Below, piece after piece: positions 61,636-64,000 of a stretch of DNA of 64,000 nucleotides. A model generated the notes under the pieces. The model made no database searches. It saw only the letters and a list, made by a program, of their open reading frames with translations, and was not told the DNA's origin. Each line of letters starts with the position of its first letter. Position 1 is the stretch's first letter. The stretch covers positions 930,001 through 994,000 of the forward strand of contig JAJNNQ010000004.1 in the NCBI GenBank assembly GCA_027886175.1. The letters run 5' to 3'. Made by a program: the position numbers and the translations under genes. Origin of the DNA: Phylloscopus collybita (lineage: Eukaryota; Chordata; Aves; Passeriformes; Phylloscopidae).

Positions 61636-64000
61636 AGGTGCGCATTTATATAACAGAACTCCCCGTGCAGCATACAAGCAGAAGGTATCTCAGCTGATAC
61701 AGCTGACATTATGAATTATCTTTCACCTGTATCCTTTTTTGCACAGTAAGCATAAAGCATAACAGCACAGGGACTGCTGTTACTGAATAGCTGGTTTTCA
61801 GATGAGCAGACAGCTGCTGCTCTTTGACCTCTATAATAGCTTTGTAATCTTCACTTTTAAAAAGTCATGTTTTTTTATGAATATAATATAAAACTCTTCT
61901 ATTTTGACTAAAGAGACACATGCAAAATCCAGACTAATTTCTGAATCCAACACCTGTGGATGGCAGGAAGCACATAAACCTTTAAGGGTGTTTTCTATTA
62001 ATGGCAGTAAGCTTCCAAAATAAATAGTTACTCCAAAGAAATCCTACTTCATTGCAAGCATACTGACAGCTCATGCAGTCCTGCCTTGCCACAGAGTGCA
62101 GTGGGGAAAGTATTATTGCTAAACTCTCTGTAGGCATTAGCTAAAGTTCCATTTGGCAGCTTCAGGATTGAAATAATCGAATGAGACAATTACATGTTGG
62201 AGGGAGCTCCAAGTGAGAGTATCCTCTTGTGAAACTTTTGCTGAAGTCTTGCAGAGCAACCTCCCCCTGCAGATGCACTCAGATAATCCATGCCAGAGAT
62301 AATGAATCCACTGACACTTCAGAGAAAATTTTCCACTTTTGGAAAAGTAAAGACAATAGGAGGTGTGAAATATTTTCTTATAGTCTCCACAGTGAATGTG
62401 TGGATATACCACAGGAAACCCAAGACCTCTGTTCCCCTTTATCTCAACCACCTCTTTCTTGCTTGGAGTAAGAAGTATTGTAATATATACATAGCTCTGG
62501 ACTGCTGGGCTGCAAAGGCAAAATGGAAATGTCACAAACATTCAAATAAAGTACACATCACCCAAACAAGGAATTGCTCTTCTAAGTCATATGGAGAAGA
62601 AAACAAGATTATGATCTTTATTCCCATCTGCTTCTCACTCCTATTTTGTGTAGACTGATGCACTGTTGTCAGTAAACTTCCACGCCAAGAAGTGACTTCT
62701 TCTAAATACTTCCCTGAGTACTTTCAGGTTAAAACCTGAACTCATACTTTTAAATTTAGGCTAGAATAGGGAAAGAAAAACAAAAAACCAGGAAAACAAG
62801 ATTTCTTTCATAAAAATAAAAAGTGGCAGTAGAAGTTCACTATGTTTATTTTATGCAGGAAAAAGTTTTTAGAAGGAACACGTCATCCTCTTTCTAAATT
62901 TTAAACCTGAATACTTTGTAGTAGTAATTTTTTTTTCTTGATGTTAAATGCAGTAATTCAAATTAAAAGAAGAAAATTTGGAAAAATCTGCAATTTCAAA
63001 TTAGAGTCTCTGTACCTTATTAAAAAGAAAAGCTGGACTTCAGATCTTTAGAACTCTTTATTACCCATGGTATTATCTACATCTCTTTGCAAAAGAAGAA
63101 ATTCTTATGAGACAAGTGGCAGACAATTACTGCATGGGTAACAGGTGGTGTCAAAAGTCAAGTCATTACAGTTATGTAGTCCTTATGAGTTGTCCTTTTA
63201 ATTTAACAAAACTTTAGAAGAGGGAAGGGATTGGGGGGGGGACATTAAAGATCCTGATATTAAGACAGTGAGTGTTCTAGTATTGACCTGGAAGAAATTT
63301 CTAAGAAGGTTTTAAATCATCATCATCATCACCACCATTATCATCTTGTGTCCTTAGTATTTATTAAACAGCAGTATGTTTCTGAATTGAGATTTTATTG
63401 AATATTTATTAGAGTTCACATTTGCTATCCTAAACACGCTTTAATGATAGTTTAAGTGGTGTTATTAATTTCATTGGACATTGTGATAATTGTGACAATG
63501 TGGTTATTATATTTACCTTAACAATAGATATAATCATGAATGAAAAGAAAATTCCTTACATCTGAGAAAGCAAGAAATGTCTAAACTCCATGATATCTTC
63601 AGAGGTAAAAGCTCCCCTTAACAAAAACTTTTTAATTTGACCTAGCTGGCTTGCATTGTGCCAAAGAAAACCAAATGACCCTATGTTGAGTTAGACCAGA
63701 GCATTTCAGATATTTCCCAGGTAGACTCTTTCTGGATAAATAAGCTTCACAAAACGTATAATGATGCCCTGCTACTCTTCCTCTTTGTGATCACTTATTA
63801 AATTCTTCCCCCTTCATCCAACTGTGTCAGGCAGCCTTACTTATTTCAAGGTAGGTGTCTGGTAGTGAAATACATGCATATGAAGACCAAAGCACTAAAA
63901 TCTGGAGAAAGCTAGTTAAAAAATTTCGTTGTGGGATATCTTCAAATTATATGGATATATTATTGATGTTTAATACACAGGTAACAGGCTTACATAGAAG
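61636..64000. other. Intergenic, no supported gene, runs off the right edge
   Basis: AT-rich sequence with a 9-base G run (63233-63241) and an (ATC)n repeat (63316-63345). Open frames on both strands at about 62137-62658 overlap each other and show no recognised domain. Confidence 0.45.
63316..63345 (+). repeat. (ATC)n microsatellite
   Basis: Five ATC units, then ACC and ATT variants, then TCATC. Confidence 0.88.

Noticed and set aside
61459..61714. Overlapping short open frames on both strands
   Set aside because: They lie within a CR1 3' UTR fragment, which is non-coding.
1..64000. Search for CRISPR arrays, operons, integrons, tRNA or rRNA genes and phage modules
   Set aside because: No regularly spaced direct repeats, cloverleaf sequences, ribosomal RNA segments or dense gene strings are visible. 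The window is vertebrate nuclear DNA.

Overview
This window looks like a stretch of a bird nuclear genome, most likely a passerine. It is AT-rich, it has several CR1 LINE 3' ends carrying the avian tail octamer (ATTCTRTG), and it holds LTR sequences that I recognise as avian endogenous-retrovirus families. The genes are split by introns and the single promoter sits in a CpG island, so this is not bacterial, plasmid or viral DNA.

One protein-coding gene can be supported: the 5' end of ADAMTS19, read on the minus strand. A CpG island (about 18.77-19.65 kb) covers its promoter and first exon. Exon 1 (18986 down to 18920) encodes a signal peptide. A 984-base intron with GT and AG ends follows, and exon 2 (17935 down to 17325) encodes the N-terminal part of the propeptide. 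The two exons join in frame to give 226 codons ending at a codon boundary. Exon 3 could not be found by eye, so everything from 17324 down to 1 is taken as intron 2. The metalloprotease, disintegrin-like and thrombospondin-repeat exons would lie beyond the left edge.

Intron 2 (1-17.3 kb) carries an old LTR at about 2.4-3.1 kb, a CR1 fragment at about 4.1-4.4 kb, long poly(A)/poly(T) runs, and a striking 270-base pure-purine compound microsatellite at 10.28-10.55 kb.

The other side of the CpG island (19.7-64 kb) is the upstream flank. I find no gene there that I can defend. It holds CR1 fragments (about 23.8, 34.8, 45.1-45.6, 59.1-59.5 and 61.5 kb, and an ancient one near 53.5 kb), two co-oriented LTR pieces of one family (38.8-39.4 and 39.8-40.1 kb), a better-preserved LTR with a polyadenylation signal (57.7-58.4 kb), many simple repeats and several perfect inverted repeats. 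Some minus-strand open segments look coding-like but could not be assembled into a phase-consistent gene. I found no CRISPR array, operon, insertion sequence or other prokaryotic system. The useful leads are gene-structure questions at ADAMTS19, the repeat history and a few structured DNA elements.
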